Assembly: GCA_021234155.1 (NCBI GenBank)
Contig: JAJEKV010000023.1
Coordinates: 3,460,801-3,524,800 of the forward strand
Length of the DNA stretch: 64,000 bases
Direction: 5' to 3'
From: Isoetes taiwanensis
Taxonomy: Eukaryota > Streptophyta > Lycopodiopsida > Isoetales > Isoetaceae
Shown here: positions 37,571 to 50,140 of the stretch, piece after piece
Layout: each line of letters starts with the position of its first letter
Position numbering within the stretch: the stretch's first letter is position 1
The notes under the pieces: model-generated
The model's input: only the letters and a program-made list of their open reading frames with translations
What the model was told of the DNA's origin: nothing
Databases searched by the model: none
Made by a program: the position numbers and the translations under genes

Positions 37571-40500
37571 TAGATAAGGAGAATGATAATTACATTCTGT
37601 GATATATGCACAGTTCTGCAAAAATGGTTAGTCTGAAGGCGACAATTAAAGTAGTAGATATATTTATGGTTGCTATCTGATTCATATGATCTGCCTCTAA
37701 CAAAGCGAGATACCATAATTCGACACCAATCGGGACCTGGACAGGCTACTCGGCAACGAACTTTTAGAAGCATAACAAGTGACTCTAAGAGAGGCTACCA
37801 TGTTAATCTAAATAGGTAAGCCTTCTGCAAATGTGATATTATCTGTCATATCTCAAACAGGACCTACCTGTTCTATAAGGCAAGACTATGAAGAATGCCA
37901 TGCTCCTAAGCCTCATATGCTGGTAGTGCAAAAATAATTCCTGCAATATACATCCGGAACTGACATAGAATGCTTACTGGAACTGACAAATCTGAAACTT
38001 GACCATGCCTTAGGATCTATTGTGCAACGATAAGCCAGAACTGGCATCTTTGCTACTGGTAAAAGGGAACACCTCTGAAAATATAATATGCGTAAAGCTT
38101 GTGAAATCCTAATATGCAAAGCCATGCACAACTCCCAGCTCTTCCAGCTTCCCAGCTCTTCCAGCTTCTTCTATTAGAGCTAGCATCCTCATCATTCTGT
38201 TCACAAGCCATAATCCACAACAATAATGAAAAATAGTACTGAACTACATTTAACATATGAAAAAACAGAAGATAGATATCTCTTTGGCCTCTTAAAAACT
38301 TGGTATATGTCTGAAGCTGTATGAGTTAATGCATTTAGGAACTGTATGAGCAGCTACATCTTAGTGGGGCCAAAGAAAAATGTTGATACAAACAGGAAGA
38401 AGACTTATGTGCTAATTGCGGTAATATTTTAGAGTAAAGTTGTTGACTTATAGATCCATTCCATTTCTTGCTTGCATAGTGCTATAGCAAATGGTTGCAT
38501 TATTGAGATGTCTAGGGTCTGTTATTGTTATTTGACATGTAATTAAAGGTGCCACGGTGTCTTTGCATGTGTTCTGCAAAACATATAGCTTATCGACTAG
38601 GCATTGCTCTAATTTTAGATTTTCGATGGCTGCATGTTATACTACTGGATAGGTCAATTTGTCAGACATAATGATTATATGGTCCGGGTTTGTGCATGCA
38701 GGTCTGTTAGAGCGTATACCTTTAGCTAAAGATGGTTGCTTCGGATATGGCGCTTAATTTTTTTTGAAGGTTCTGCTTGCTAGCATCTTTGGAATCCTTT
38801 TTTGTGTGAAGCATGGTATGGCATTATTTGTTGTTTTCATTAGCTTTTTGTGCATAGGATCTTATAGAGCTTATTGAAGGAAAGTTTCATAAGCAAGTTT
38901 CAGGCATAAATTCTAGATGGCATGATATTAGAAATTGAATGTAGGACTGTTGTGATGGCATGACATTAGAAATTGAATGTAGGACTTTGTGAGTGTAATC
39001 TTTTTGCTTTTGCTTTTGCTTTTGCAGGCAGTCAAGAAGGAAGCGTCATTCACCAAGATTAATCTTCAATTCCATGTTAGAGTGCAGTATATTCTGACAT
39101 TTGGTGAGTATCTCTGGAAATTGTGTATTACTTTCTTCAGGTTTAAAACAGATGATATGTTCTGCCAGCTTATGTTACTTACATTATCATTGATGGTCTT
39201 GCCTTAGATGGGACCAACTTCTTGCTGCTAGCGTGATGATTGTTGAATTTATGCGTTCCCTCAATTAAAGGTAGCTTTTATGGCTTTACTTTTTGTTGTT
39301 ATTGTTTACATGGGTTTGTATTTCACTGATGCAGAATGCCATGTTTGTGCACATAATATCATCCTGATTTATTTAAAACTGAGACTTTTTGTTCCTCCCT
39401 GCAAATATACAATCAAGGACATGTCTATGCTCAGTGGTATTTTATCTGTTAACTCTTAGCATTGTTGGTATTTTCATGGCTTTTGCTGAAGCACATACAA
39501 TCTGTTGGTTGTTAATATTCAATGCAGCAGAATTTGATGTAGTTGATAGCAAGCTTAGCAAAGGTTCACGGTCTGCTTATGCAGATCTGGGAAATATACA
39601 CATTCATTTCCAGCGTGTATTTACTAACCATCCACTGCAACTCAAGTGGTTTGTCATGTTTATGCAAACAAATGGTCCATGGCTTTTCAAATTCGGTCCC
39701 ATTGCCTGGCGAAATGTTTTGGTCTTTATCCAATGCTCGCAAGCCTTTCTAGCAATCTACAAGTTTGCTTTAGCACATTATCATCTTGCAACTATAGATT
39801 TGCACCCAGAGCAAACTTTGAATTCAGTAAAAAAATATCAAGTGAAACATGCAAATAATTCGTAGCCTTCTGTTTTAGCAAGCAGAGCAATTCAAGAAAT
39901 CACGTTGGACAACATTTATTGTGCATACGCAAACAGAGCAAATGTAAGAACCCAGACCACTACCTTTGTTCATCGTTTTGGTATGCGTACCTTGCAGCAC
40001 AAGGGCTATTGCATACATGAAGTATATGCATGATATAGCCTGCTAACTAGAATTTGCGAAAGGCTACTCCAAAACATCTTATATGAGCAAGAGAGAAAAC
40101 AAATAGAGAGAGGATACAAATATTGCTACCCGTCATACTATTGTGTATAACATTGTCATGAAGATGGCAAATACACATAGTCCATCTTGGAAAAGCCACA
40201 CTTTAGCAAACCATAGAAAATTGACAAAGTGCATCTTTAAGGTACACAAACTATTGTGGTTTTGGAAAAGCCAGATTTGTCTTCTTGCAATAGTTAAGCC
40301 ATCAATATGGAACATGAACATTTTCTATGGTTCTTATTGTCTTTTGGGCTATAAGGAAATTTAAATTAAGAATATCACTGCTTGAGATTGAGGGAGCGAA
40401 GTATTACTATCCAAATCAAGTAGTTTGTAATAAGTCAAAGGACGATTTATCCTACATCTACAAAATGGATAATGGCAGCATAAAACATAGATTGAAAACA

Positions 40501-40630
40501 ATGAGCTGTTTGGAAAATGTTCATAAAACAAAGATGATTGGTAAGAAAATAAGGGGATGTCGAAGGACCCAATGATGGCTCACTTATGCGCCCAGACATG
40601 ACAATTTTGGATAATGGAGCTGTAGTTTGA
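37571..40630. other. Intergenic DNA with unassigned exon-like segments
   Basis: Segments bounded by plausible splice sites occur at 39,029-39,101 (+, AVKKEASFTKINLQFHVRVQ) and 39,209-39,269 (+, WDQLLAASVMIVEFMRSLN), and an open frame lies at 39,389-39,865 (+). None gives a protein family I can name. A 35 bp tandem-like duplication (GATGGCATGA, TTAGAAATTGAATGTAGGAC) lies at 38,917-38,985. Confidence 0.35.
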
Positions 40631-40900
40631 GGGAGGGTGTTGATATATGTAATATACGATCAACCTCCACCTCATCATCCATAGCCATGTCATCTACCAC
40701 TAAGGCTGTGACATGGCAATCTACATAAGCAGTCGTGTCTATTCATGTAGAGTCGTCTCCTTTAGTAGTAGTTGTGTCTATATGAAGCTACGGTGGGAAG
40801 CTTGTTCCCAACCAAGTTTTCTTCTATTCAATATATATCTGCATTGTAGTTATCTTCTGATTACCTAAACTTAAGATTAAATGCACCATTGATGGACATC
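40631..40900 (+). mobile_element. Copia-like LTR remnant
   Basis: A purine tract GAGGGAGGG is followed by TGTTGATATATG, a typical start of a plant Copia 3' LTR on the + strand. The end of the LTR is not clear and no coding region precedes it. Low certainty. Confidence 0.4.
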
Positions 40901-40910
40901 TTCCCTTAAT

Positions 40911-40950
40911 TGAGACCCAATGGGGTGCAGATCACCCTGATTTTCCTTCT
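40911..40950 (+). pseudogene. 40 bp piece of FRIGIDA-like exon 1
   Basis: Identical to 32,157-32,196 (TGAGACCCAATGGGGTGCAG ... TTTTCCTTCT). It ends exactly where the copia LTR begins and marks the left part of a rearranged second copy of the FRIGIDA-like gene. Confidence 0.8.
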
Positions 40951-41573
40951 TGAGACGAAACAAGACAGGGCCGATTTAGAGAATTAAAGATAACCGCTTG
41001 CATTGTGTTGTAGCCAGAAATATATACTACAAAATAGTAGTCGGTTCCCTCCATCTCCTCCTAAACTTTTGCAGTATCTATAATAGGGTTCTGATTATAA
41101 GCCACGCCTTTAGGGCTTATAACACACTCCCTTAATCAGAACCTGATATGAATACCTAGAGTCAATTTATGATACAAAAATACCTCTTTACTTAGAGGTT
41201 TGGTAAGAATATCTGCTGGCATCTCAGGTGTAGGGAGATACATCATCTCAATGGACCCATCGACTACTCGTTCTCGAGTGAAATGATGATCGATTCCAAT
41301 ATGCTTAGACCGCTTATGGAGGATGGGATTAGCTGTGAGAGCAATGCTACTCTTATTATCATTATAGATGATGGAAGGATCCTTTTGATGTATCCCAACT
41401 CATCCAAAAATTGCCTTAGCCACAGTATCTATCGTACAGCTACAGAGGTTGCCATATACTCTGCCTTACAGGAGGATAGGGCTACACTAGTTTGTTTACA
41501 GCTGGTCCAAGTAATGGCTGCTCCATGGAGCATAATTGTAAAGCCTGTGGTAGACCTACTACTGTCGGGATCT
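40951..41573 (-). mobile_element. Truncated Ty1/copia element: 3' LTR plus end of RNase H
   Basis: On the - strand, 41,320-41,140 encodes HIGIDHHFTRERVVDGSIEM followed by YLPTPEMPADILTKPLSKEV, the C-terminal end of copia RNase H. This is followed by a stop, the polypurine tract AAGGGAGTG and an LTR of about 174 bp (41,124 down to 40,951) running from TGTTATAAGCC to TCTCA. The rest of the element is missing; it breaks off at about 41,573, where FRIGIDA-like sequence resumes. Confidence 0.8.
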
Positions 41574-42460
41574 TCTTCATTTTTGTAGTAGAATGATTCT
41601 ATGATGAAGGAGATTTCTGCACTGAAGTTGTGCTAAAATGCATAGAAGATTATAAATTGGGATCTCAATATCCCTCAGACCCTCTTGAAAGGCGAGTTCT
41701 ACAACTGGAAAAAGCAAAGTCGGGTAGGAAGAGGGCAGCAGGAACTGTAAGGGGGGCAGATAAAGCGGTCGAAACCAAGCGGAGAACATGCTGGTAGCCC
41801 CTTGACTGAACGTGGTGGTTACTATCGATCTAACGACAGAAGCTCTTATGGGGCTTTAGGAATTTCTACATATGGGTACAATGCAGCAGCTGCATATGAT
41901 AGGCCAAGTCAAGTGGGTATCGCCGCAAATGCTTATGCAGGAGGCATTCCACTATCAAACTCTTATTTATATTCTGGCCGGTGAAGGTTTAGGATCATCT
42001 CTTTATGGAGCGGTGGATATTCTACGCCTTCAGCCCTCACAGAGTTACCTTAGGGGCGGCTTGCCACCACCACCTTGCCGCTATCAGTCCTCATTTTTAC
42101 ACTAGCGTACCAAGATTAATGGGTCCGTCTAAGTCTCGCGTGTGTATTTTAGTCTTCAGATTTACAAACCACGGAATTGTGTGGTGACAACAATGAAGAT
42201 ATTGTCACGTTTCGCTTAGGTCCCGCCATTTAACGGTGTAAATTCACATTACATTTGTACTTTGGCTTGTTTGCAAGGCCAACCATTGGGTTCTGTTTTC
42301 AATTCTTTAAGCTGGGTAATAATCAGAATATGCATATCCAATCCGAAGTATAGTTTTTGGAAATATTCCCAGATTTACTTTGAGTGGTTGGGATTTGATT
42401 TATTTCAATTCTATTTTATTTTTTATTTTTTTTTTTTTTTTTTGTGTTAGGGTGCATCCC
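41574..42460 (+). pseudogene. Duplicated 3' end of the FRIGIDA-like gene
   Basis: Matches 32,990-33,850 (end of intron 2, exon 3, 3' UTR) with high identity but extra indels, for example one breaking the frame after SNSYLYS. It carries the same frame break near AACATGCTGGTAG as the first copy. The acceptor TAGCAG is changed to TAGTAG. Exon 2 and most of exon 1 are absent, so it cannot make the protein. Confidence 0.85.
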
Positions 42461-42789
42461 CATTAGGCCAAAAAACGGCTCTACTTGTGACACCTTTGGA
42501 GTAGCGTTCCCATTCATCATATGGACTTTGATTTTGTTGATATGGCATAGGCTTGGAACTCCAATTCAGATGGATTTGAAAGCTTCTGAATTCTGAAAAT
42601 CAGAACTGGGTTTGTCCTATAGCAAGATTTAGTTTGTCATTTTCCTGATTTCGTTTGTCCTCTTCTTGGTTTTTGCCAGAACTGCTAAAACATGATCGCA
42701 GGTGCAATGGGAATGGTGGTCTTGGAAATCGGTAACTTGACCTGCTTGAAATTACCGGTGTTGGGTTAATGGGGATACACCCTTACATA

Positions 42790-42920
42790 ATTTTCCAGTC
42801 GGAAGAATTCCAGTCGGTAAAAGTTTGAGGCGGCGCACGAGCAGCGGAGCCGTGAGTGCACCGCCGAGGCTGGCGGCTCCGCCGAGAACTTTTCCAGCCG
42901 GAATCCGATTGCCGGAAAAT
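42790..42920. mobile_element. GC-rich foldback element
   Basis: The left arm starts ATTTTCCAGTCGGAAG and the right arm, read as reverse complement, starts ATTTTCCGGCAATCGG. The arms are complementary, with mismatches, over about 45 bp around a centre rich in GCGGC. The layout resembles the foldback at 61,988-62,104. Confidence 0.55.
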
Positions 42921-42970
42921 ATCAAACGTAATGATAACCACTCTCAAATTTTGCCGTAATTCCTTTTTTG

Positions 42971-43150
42971 GAGCTTTGTTTTTCTTCAGATCTGAGCTTT
43001 GTTTTTCTTCAGATCTGAGCTTGTTTTCTGAGAAATGAGCTTTGTTTTTCTTCAGATCTGAGCTTGATTTCTGAGAAATGAGTTCTGGAATGAAGATTCT
43101 GAAATGAAGACTGAGAGTTCCGGAATGAGCTCGTTTTCTGAGAAATGACT
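42971..43150. repeat. Short interspersed direct repeats
   Basis: GAGCTTTGTTTTTCTTCAGA followed by TCT occurs three times, interleaved with GAGCTTG(T/A)TTTCTGAGAAAT and variants of GTTCTGGAATGA(A)GA. A local expansion without coding meaning. Confidence 0.75.
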
Positions 43151-44583
43151 TCCGGAATGAGATTGAAGAGGCAAAGGAAAAATGAAAAGGAAACTCCGGC
43201 AAAGGTTAAATGGAGCTCCGACAAAGATTAATTGAAAAGGGAGCTCCAGGAAAGGTTAAAGCTCTCCTTGTCCATCTCCACTAACTGTACAACTCTGAAT
43301 AAACCTTTAAATAGTTTGAGGCCGATCTAACTTCCTCACAAGAGACCAAACCTACACAGAACAGGTTAGACAAAATCTTATACAAAATAAGGAAAAACTC
43401 TGTCAAAGGACTTTCTTTGCAAATTGCTCCTGCAAACTAAGTAGGCAAGAAATAAAAACCCATCAATCTTTACAAGCAGGTTAATCTCTGGCATTGGAAA
43501 GAAACCAAAGAAAAAGATTCAAAGTCTACCAGACAAATTCTAACATGTGGGGGCCGCCATTGCTAAAGTAGTATGGAAGGTCCAAGAGAATCCCAAATTA
43601 TAGCAATCTCCAACAAGGAGGACCATTCTTGGACAATCCTTGAATGGCATCTATATTGTAGAGACCAGAAATGCGAAATGGTTTGATTTCCAAAATGAGG
43701 TACAAGTTGGCACTAAAAAATGTGACGTGTATTTGGAGGGGGGTCCATGTGGCAGATGGAATCTGACTATTCTTTCAGAGTCAGAATAATATCAAGATTA
43801 TAGTTATGGCAATCATCTTGCAAACTAGAACAGGGATGATCAAACAATGGATGGGAATAAATTGCAACCATTCAACTGCAGTAAAATATCTCCAAATATT
43901 GGGTCATTAATATTGGTTAATATATCTCAACCTGAACTCCCTTCTCCCAACCATCTTGCTAAGCTGAAAATCTCTTACCAACTTGGAAATCTAACCCAGC
44001 TCATAATCTCAAAAATCTGGAGTATGTAGACCTTTGCTAGTCTAATCTTTCAGCCAAGATTCATGCAAAATTAACTAACAAGCAAAATCGGACGGAGTTG
44101 GAAGTTTAGCTCCGACATCTACTAATACCACAATTTTTTGTGATTTTGAAACATATTGAACCACCACAACGACCAAATTTAGCGATTTTGTATCGGATTT
44201 AAACTTAGAAAGCTTAAAAAGAAACAAAATCTATTGTCTGTCAAGGCTTTTTGAAGCTATGTGCAAATCTGGTGATGACAGAGTCTAGGTTTTGCGAGCG
44301 CATTAAATGATTTCCCGCACTGGCCTCCTCTTTAAATCCAAACCAAATTTGCTCATCAAATTACAGCAAAATCATTTTGCTTTGTTTTCAGCCTTCTCAT
44401 CTCTGACAACATGTACACTGCAAAATCCCATCCCAAATTTTTCAACATTTTAGTCCCAAGTTGCACCCCTCAATTTATCTTTGCCATACACATACTCCAA
44501 TAGGACAGGTTCACATGGTCTCCATCCCACTCGAAACCCTTCGAGCTATAGCCGCGGCAACCACTACTAGAGAACGGGCTATT

Positions 44584-44960
44584 AGCGACGTCGGTTTGCG
44601 ACGTATGGCAAACGTCGACGTCGCAAAATAATCGCGCGTTCTTAAAAGGTCGCTAAGATTTTTTCACGACGTCGCATGTGCGACGTGCCACGTCGCATTA
44701 CAAACGTTCAAGCAGACGTCGCAATGGCCTACGTTGCAACAGCAACGCACCACGTCGGAACTGCAACGCGCCACGTCGTATGGGCAACGCGTAACGTCGT
44801 TTATACAACGCGACGTCGCATATGAAACGTCCGACGTAGTGCATGCGACGCCACGTTGCATGTGCGACGTGACACGTTGTATGGTCAACGTCTAATGTAA
44901 CACATGCGACGTCATGTCGAAGGTGCGACGTCGTGTACGTTTTATGTGCGACGTCATGTC
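44584..44960. repeat. Left subterminal repeat array of the CACTA element
   Basis: Many variants of TGCGACGT and ACGTCGCA on both strands at intervals of roughly 10-25 bp. Presumed transposase-binding sites, by analogy with En/Spm subterminal motifs. Confidence 0.8.
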
Positions 44961-45050
44961 TGATACGTTATTTTTAGTAAAACCCTAATAAAAACCCGAG
45001 ACCTATTTTCTTTTGTATGCTTGGCTTGCACCTAGAAGAGCCTTCTATTA

Positions 45051-45945
45051 ATGGATGATAGCGTTCTCAACCCCAAGCACAGGAAAGCTTTAGAAAGTGC
45101 AATGAGAGAAGAACAAGAAACACTAGAGGGTGCTCCCTCTTCTTCAGAGTTTCGTGGCGAGGAGGATATGTTAGAAGCTCTTAATCCCGATGTTGATTTG
45201 GATGATTTAGAATACGAGGAAGATGTTGGTGATGGAGGACAGACACATGACTATTATGGTAATGATCCCATGATGGTGGAGGCAGAGACAAATCTATTTC
45301 GGGCTCTCAAACATCAAGATTGTCTCGCTTGCTTGTTAATTCTCAATTTACAAACGAAGTATGGATGGAGCAACACAAGTGTGTCTGACCTTTTAAGGTA
45401 TGCAACTTGACTAATTTGTTTGTTGATTAGTATGGGCTTTTCTTTACTATCTTATCAATAATCGTTATATGTTGGACTCGTCTTCATGGTATTAGCAACA
45501 ATTATTAATTGGTCATTTATCATATTGGTTATGTAGGTTATTGCGAAAGATCCTTCCGAAAGGGAATAGTTTACCCAGTCATCGAGATGATGTGAAGAAG
45601 ATTATTCAGGCAACTGGCCTTGGTTACAAGAGCATTCATGCATGTCCAAATGATTGCATGATCTTCTATCCTCTTGAAACATTTAGCAAAACTACGCATT
45701 GTATGGTGTGCAATGCCTCTAGGTACAAAAATGATATGCAAGGTAAGAACGTACCTGAGAAGATGGTTCGCCATTTCCCATTGCTTCCTAGGCAATGGTT
45801 CGTGTTGTTGCGCGATGGTAGTCACATGTTTTATGAAATTGCGCAAGAAATCATATTATATATCATTATGGTCTATATTAAGATGTATTATTGTCTGTTG
45901 ATGATTGAGGTTAACTGCTTAGTTCACTTGATCGATGGCGTATAG
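45051..45945 (+). pseudogene. N-terminal part of a TNP2-type CACTA transposase
   Basis: Exon 1 (45,051-45,397) encodes an acidic N-terminus starting MDDSVLNPKHRKALESAMRE and ending SVSDLLR. Exon 2 starts at 45,537 after a 139 bp GT-AG intron and continues LLRKILPKGNSLPSHRDDVK, then LGYKSIHACPNDCMIFYPLE and CMVCNASRYK. The PNDC and CxxC pattern is the conserved N-terminal zinc-binding region of En/Spm TNP2-like transposases. After MVRHFPLLPR the family sequence is lost and the frame ends at 45,945. The catalytic core is absent. Confidence 0.8.
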
Positions 45946-46035
45946 GTCTCAGTTCAAGTCCTCGTATAGACATGCAATATAAAGTGAATGGGGACCAGAC
46001 CATAAATAAACCTTAGTGTAATGGTGTGTGCATCT

Positions 46036-49000
46036 CTAGACATGTTGCAATTGTTGCAATATAAAGTTAATGGGCAAAAGAAACAGCAAGGGGCTTGAGT
46101 GTCGCCTAGTTCGAAAAGATCCGCTTATAGCACTGCGGGCATTTTCAGAAGCCTTGTCTGTGTTGTGGTGAGAGTAAATAGCAGCTGAAGTTGCTTTCTT
46201 TTTGTTCATTACATGCTGCATATTGTTCTTATATAGTTGTGTTTCCCATTTTTCATTTGCATGGATGGCAAGCTCGGGGACATTTCTGCCAGGTGATGCA
46301 TTATGGGACCGATTAACTTTGGTGGGGTTCAAATCCCCATGCTTCATCTTCCTTGGCTCTTGAGATTTCATTTTCTGCTGTCTGTTCATGATAGGTTGAT
46401 GTGTTGGATCGTCTAAGACACATTTGCATTTCCTGCAGTCCATGTTTCTGGAAGTTGAAGTGCTTTCGGTTACATTTCAACTATCCTTTTCACTCATAGT
46501 GCCCTTTTCATGTTGCTTTTTATTATGTTATGTTGATGTGTGGCAGGCAGAGCAGCTTCTCTGGACCATGCTAACATGTAACATAAAGGACGAGTGTTGC
46601 ATAGATGTCGTCTGATTTGCAAGGTAGTGAGCAGATGTGCATCATGTCCATGTACTTTTGGATGGCTATTTCCATGCTGTAAATATTTCTAACTATAGAA
46701 ACAGTCTTTAGCATTGTCGTTTGTGAAAGTGTAGATGCAACATTTGTAAGCATCATTTCTGTGTAAACTGTAGCCTTTGTGTTATATGTTCACTCGTGTT
46801 CAATACCGTTGTAGGAGTTTGTGTTAGAGTAATGAAAAGACTTCACGAAAATCTCTGTGGAAGGTACTTTCTGTTTGGATCCTGTGTAATGATTGATTGT
46901 ATGACTGACTTCTACACCTTTCCATCCTTTGCATTCATAGTGTTCTCCTCACGTTTATCTGTCTGTTATATGCACGCATGACAGGTTCCTGTAGTCCTAA
47001 GGTGATGAACAATCTATACATTTCTATGTCAGTTGAAGTGACTATGGTCTTGAAACCTTAGGCTGGTGTGGATATTGGGTTTTGATCCCATCTTCAATTT
47101 GGCCCTATGGCCAAGGTTGAAGGATATGGTATATTCTCTGGTATGTTCCCTGGTTCGGATGGAGGAGTATAAGGATGGAACAAGAATATTCTTAATAATG
47201 GAGAAATATTATTGCGATGTATAATCTAGACCTAACCCTAAGTTATCTTATTTTTCAATCGACAACAAAAAGCGATCGGATTTGTTGAAGGCGCCTGGAG
47301 GAGAGGCCATGCAAAGCAGAGCAAGTCATTGAGTTAAAATAGGCAACGATTGAGATGGAGCATGTACTCGATTGATCTCTTCTTTACTTATGGTCTCCAG
47401 GTTCTTATAGATGATGATATTTCCTGTTAGGCTCAAATTGTCATAGAAGCACTTCAATGCAAGGAATGTTCCATGGATCTTGAGTGGTGTCGCAAGAAGG
47501 TACAATATGACTGCTACTAGTTTTAAGTAGGTGTAATTTTTGACAAGTATTTTTCGAGGTGTATATCCAAGTAAATATATACACTAATATCAAAGTCGCC
47601 TCTTTTTTCCCTTCTTCGTGACAATAAAAGGAAAAAGGGGGCAAACATTTTAACGACTTTAAATTTCAAGGGGAAAGAAGGGGGGAAAATTCTCACGTGC
47701 TATTTTTCGGCATTCTTTCATCTGATGATCTCTTGGCTATGGCGAAGCGAACTACTGAGGCTATGGCGCCAGCAACCTTGGCGATTTTGGTGAACTTCCG
47801 GAAAGCCCTGGCTCAACTTTAAGGTAGTAGATCATTTGGTCTTCTTTCCTCTTTGCATTTATTTTTGCTTCAGCCGCTGATCTTTAGTCTTCTGGGCCTG
47901 GCTTTTGTATACAGATTTGCGATGGAGCTTCCCTTTGACATCTTCATAGCCACGGCGGCATGTGCCATCTTAGATTTAGAGAGATGATTTTGGTAGCTAA
48001 ATCGCTGGGGTTAAGACTCATAATTGAAATATTGCTCTGAAAATATGCGGGAAGGGGTCCTGGCTTTATACATTTTGGATTTTGCTGGCCAGTTGCTTGT
48101 GGTAGCGATTCTATCCTGAACTCTGGTGTTAATGTTAACAGTTTCTTGATCTTTTGGCATGCATGATTGGATTCTCTGATGATGATAAGCATCGAGTATG
48201 TCTGGCCCAGAAAAGCTCGAGGAAGAGGGTGGTTCATAACGTCTTAGGTTGGTGGCATTTTAGATTCTTCAGCAAACACGGGTGCCCATTCTGTACAAAT
48301 AGATAACCAGGTAACCATGATGTGCCGTTATTTCATTTTTTAAGGGGTTAGTATATAGTGTGCCAGCGTGCTATGGCCCTGATTCCTATGGTTTTACTAA
48401 GGTTTGGTTAAGTGCATTCGAGGGTGATGGTGCCGTTGGTAAACTTGCATCCCGATCTCCAACAACACGCTTTCAACCGTAAGCTTTGAGACTTCTGCTT
48501 TACTTTTGGAATTATAGACATAGTTTCTTATTTAAGACACCAAAGCTATGATCATCATGTTATAATCCGATTTTGAGTCTATGCCTAATGTTCTTTCTAG
48601 ATTTGAGTCTAATGTTCTTTCATGTTCTTGTTCTTAATGTTTCTTGTTCATGTTCTTAATGATCATCATGTTATAATCCGATTTTGAGTCTATGCCTAAT
48701 GTTCTTTCTAGATTTGAGTCTAATGTTCTTTCATGTTCTTGTTCTTAATGTTTCTTGTTCATGTTCTTAATGTTTCTTGTTCTTTCATCATGCCTAATGT
48801 TCTTTCTAGATTTGAGTCTATGTGTATATGAGTTGCTCATATTTGATGTTCTCATGCTACCTTATCATGCTTAAAAAATAATGGGCATGCTTTGCAGGAC
48901 AAGAAGATTATAACAGACTTCACCCTAGTTATCGAGGGGCAGATGTATTTCTCCTGGCATTCCCTCTCATCAACAAGGTTAGTTATGAAAACATTTCTAA

Positions 49001-49490
49001 AAAAGATGGTTATATGCTTAAATATTTGGCTTATAGACTAGTTTATATAGCATTCAATATGGTTTGATGGCAATATTGGTGTCAAATGGATTCCGTAATT
49101 GAGGCATTATGCTCCTTCATTTTCTATTATTCTTGTTGGGACGAAAATAGGCTAGATGAACTTTGAAGATACATTTCGCTTTTATTTTTCTTGTTACAAA
49201 AATTGATTGTCGGGCGTACCGTTGTTATATTGTTAATATTGTTTATGCCGTCTTCTAGTATGCTTAAGTAAATTACAATGGATATTTAGGTGTTGAATCA
49301 TATTGACTTATTGCATGTCTATTTTTACATCTCCATGATGATAAGCAGTTGTTGCTGACCATCTTGGAGCTGCTCCAATAACCACTGCTCAAGTAATGTC
49401 AAGCAGGTAATACTTAGATATTTTTTTCCTTCAACTTTTTAGAGAAGCGAATCTTGCATTATCTGGAGTTACAGAATGTGAAAGCTGTCC
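46036..49490. other. Internal CACTA DNA with a possible captured fragment
   Basis: No transposase core can be read. A - strand frame (46,443-46,036) reads CRKCKCVLDDPTHQPIMN, then NASPGRNVPELAIHANEKWE, and looks protein-like but unrecognised; a captured host exon is possible. A 111 bp tandem duplication lies at 48,550-48,771. Confidence 0.35.
48550..48771. repeat. 111 bp tandem duplication
   Basis: 48,550-48,660 and 48,661-48,771 are essentially identical (start GATCATCATGTTATAATCCG), followed by a partial third copy to about 48,825. Inner units TTCTTGTTC and TAATGTTCTTTC add finer repetition. Confidence 0.9.
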
Positions 49491-49709
49491 TTAATGCAGC
49501 TATTAAGATTGTCCTCCAGCCCCCAAAGTAGAAAACAGGAAAAAATAAGCACAACTATTTGTTATTTGTTGTTTGTGGCTATGGCTTGCTTTTTTTTTTA
49601 CTTTTATTTTCATGTCCGATTGAGTTTTTGGGTTCGATTCCCAAAAAGGCTTTTGAAACTTTGTATTGTTTTAGATATTGTTTTTAGAACCCGTGTCATT
49701 ATTTGAGAA

Positions 49710-50140
49710 AGACGTTACGACGCGGTGAAGGGCGTTCTAGACGTTGCAAATATGTTGCACGCACGTCGAAAACAACGTTTCATGGGTAACGTAAATAGAA
49801 CGAGATTAGAACGTCCTAGCCACATATTAACAACGTCTTAAAGACGTTACGACGACGTGTGAAGGACGTTCTGGACGTTGTAAATATGTTGCACGCACGT
49901 CGAAAACAACGTTTCATAGGTAACGTAAATAGAACGAGATTAGAACGTCCTAGCGACGTATTAACAACGTTACAGCGACGTCACGGACGTCGCAAACATG
50001 ACGTTTCACCTGCGACGTGACGTCGCCCTGCGACGAATCCTAGGCGACGTCCTTTGCAACGTCCGTGCAACATTTGCAAGACGTCCTCATGCGACGTCTG
50101 ACGTCTCTAATACGTCAATGTGACGTTGCTAACGACGTTG
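49710..50140. repeat. Right subterminal repeat array of the CACTA element
   Basis: Repeated ACGTCG/CGACGT motifs and two copies of a segment of about 120 bp (GACGTTACGACG...GAACGTCCTAG) before the right terminal inverted repeat. Counterpart of the left array. Confidence 0.8.

Larger units (their letters stand above)
42461..43661. other. Intergenic DNA with foldback and short repeats
   Basis: Holds the foldback at 42,790-42,920 and a run of short direct repeats at 42,971-43,150. Overlapping frames on both strands are repeat-driven. No gene seen. Confidence 0.5.

Noticed and set aside
38989-39865. Starch-binding (CBM20-like) or transporter exons
   Set aside because: A faint likeness in one short segment could not be supported by neighbouring exons, so no function was assigned.
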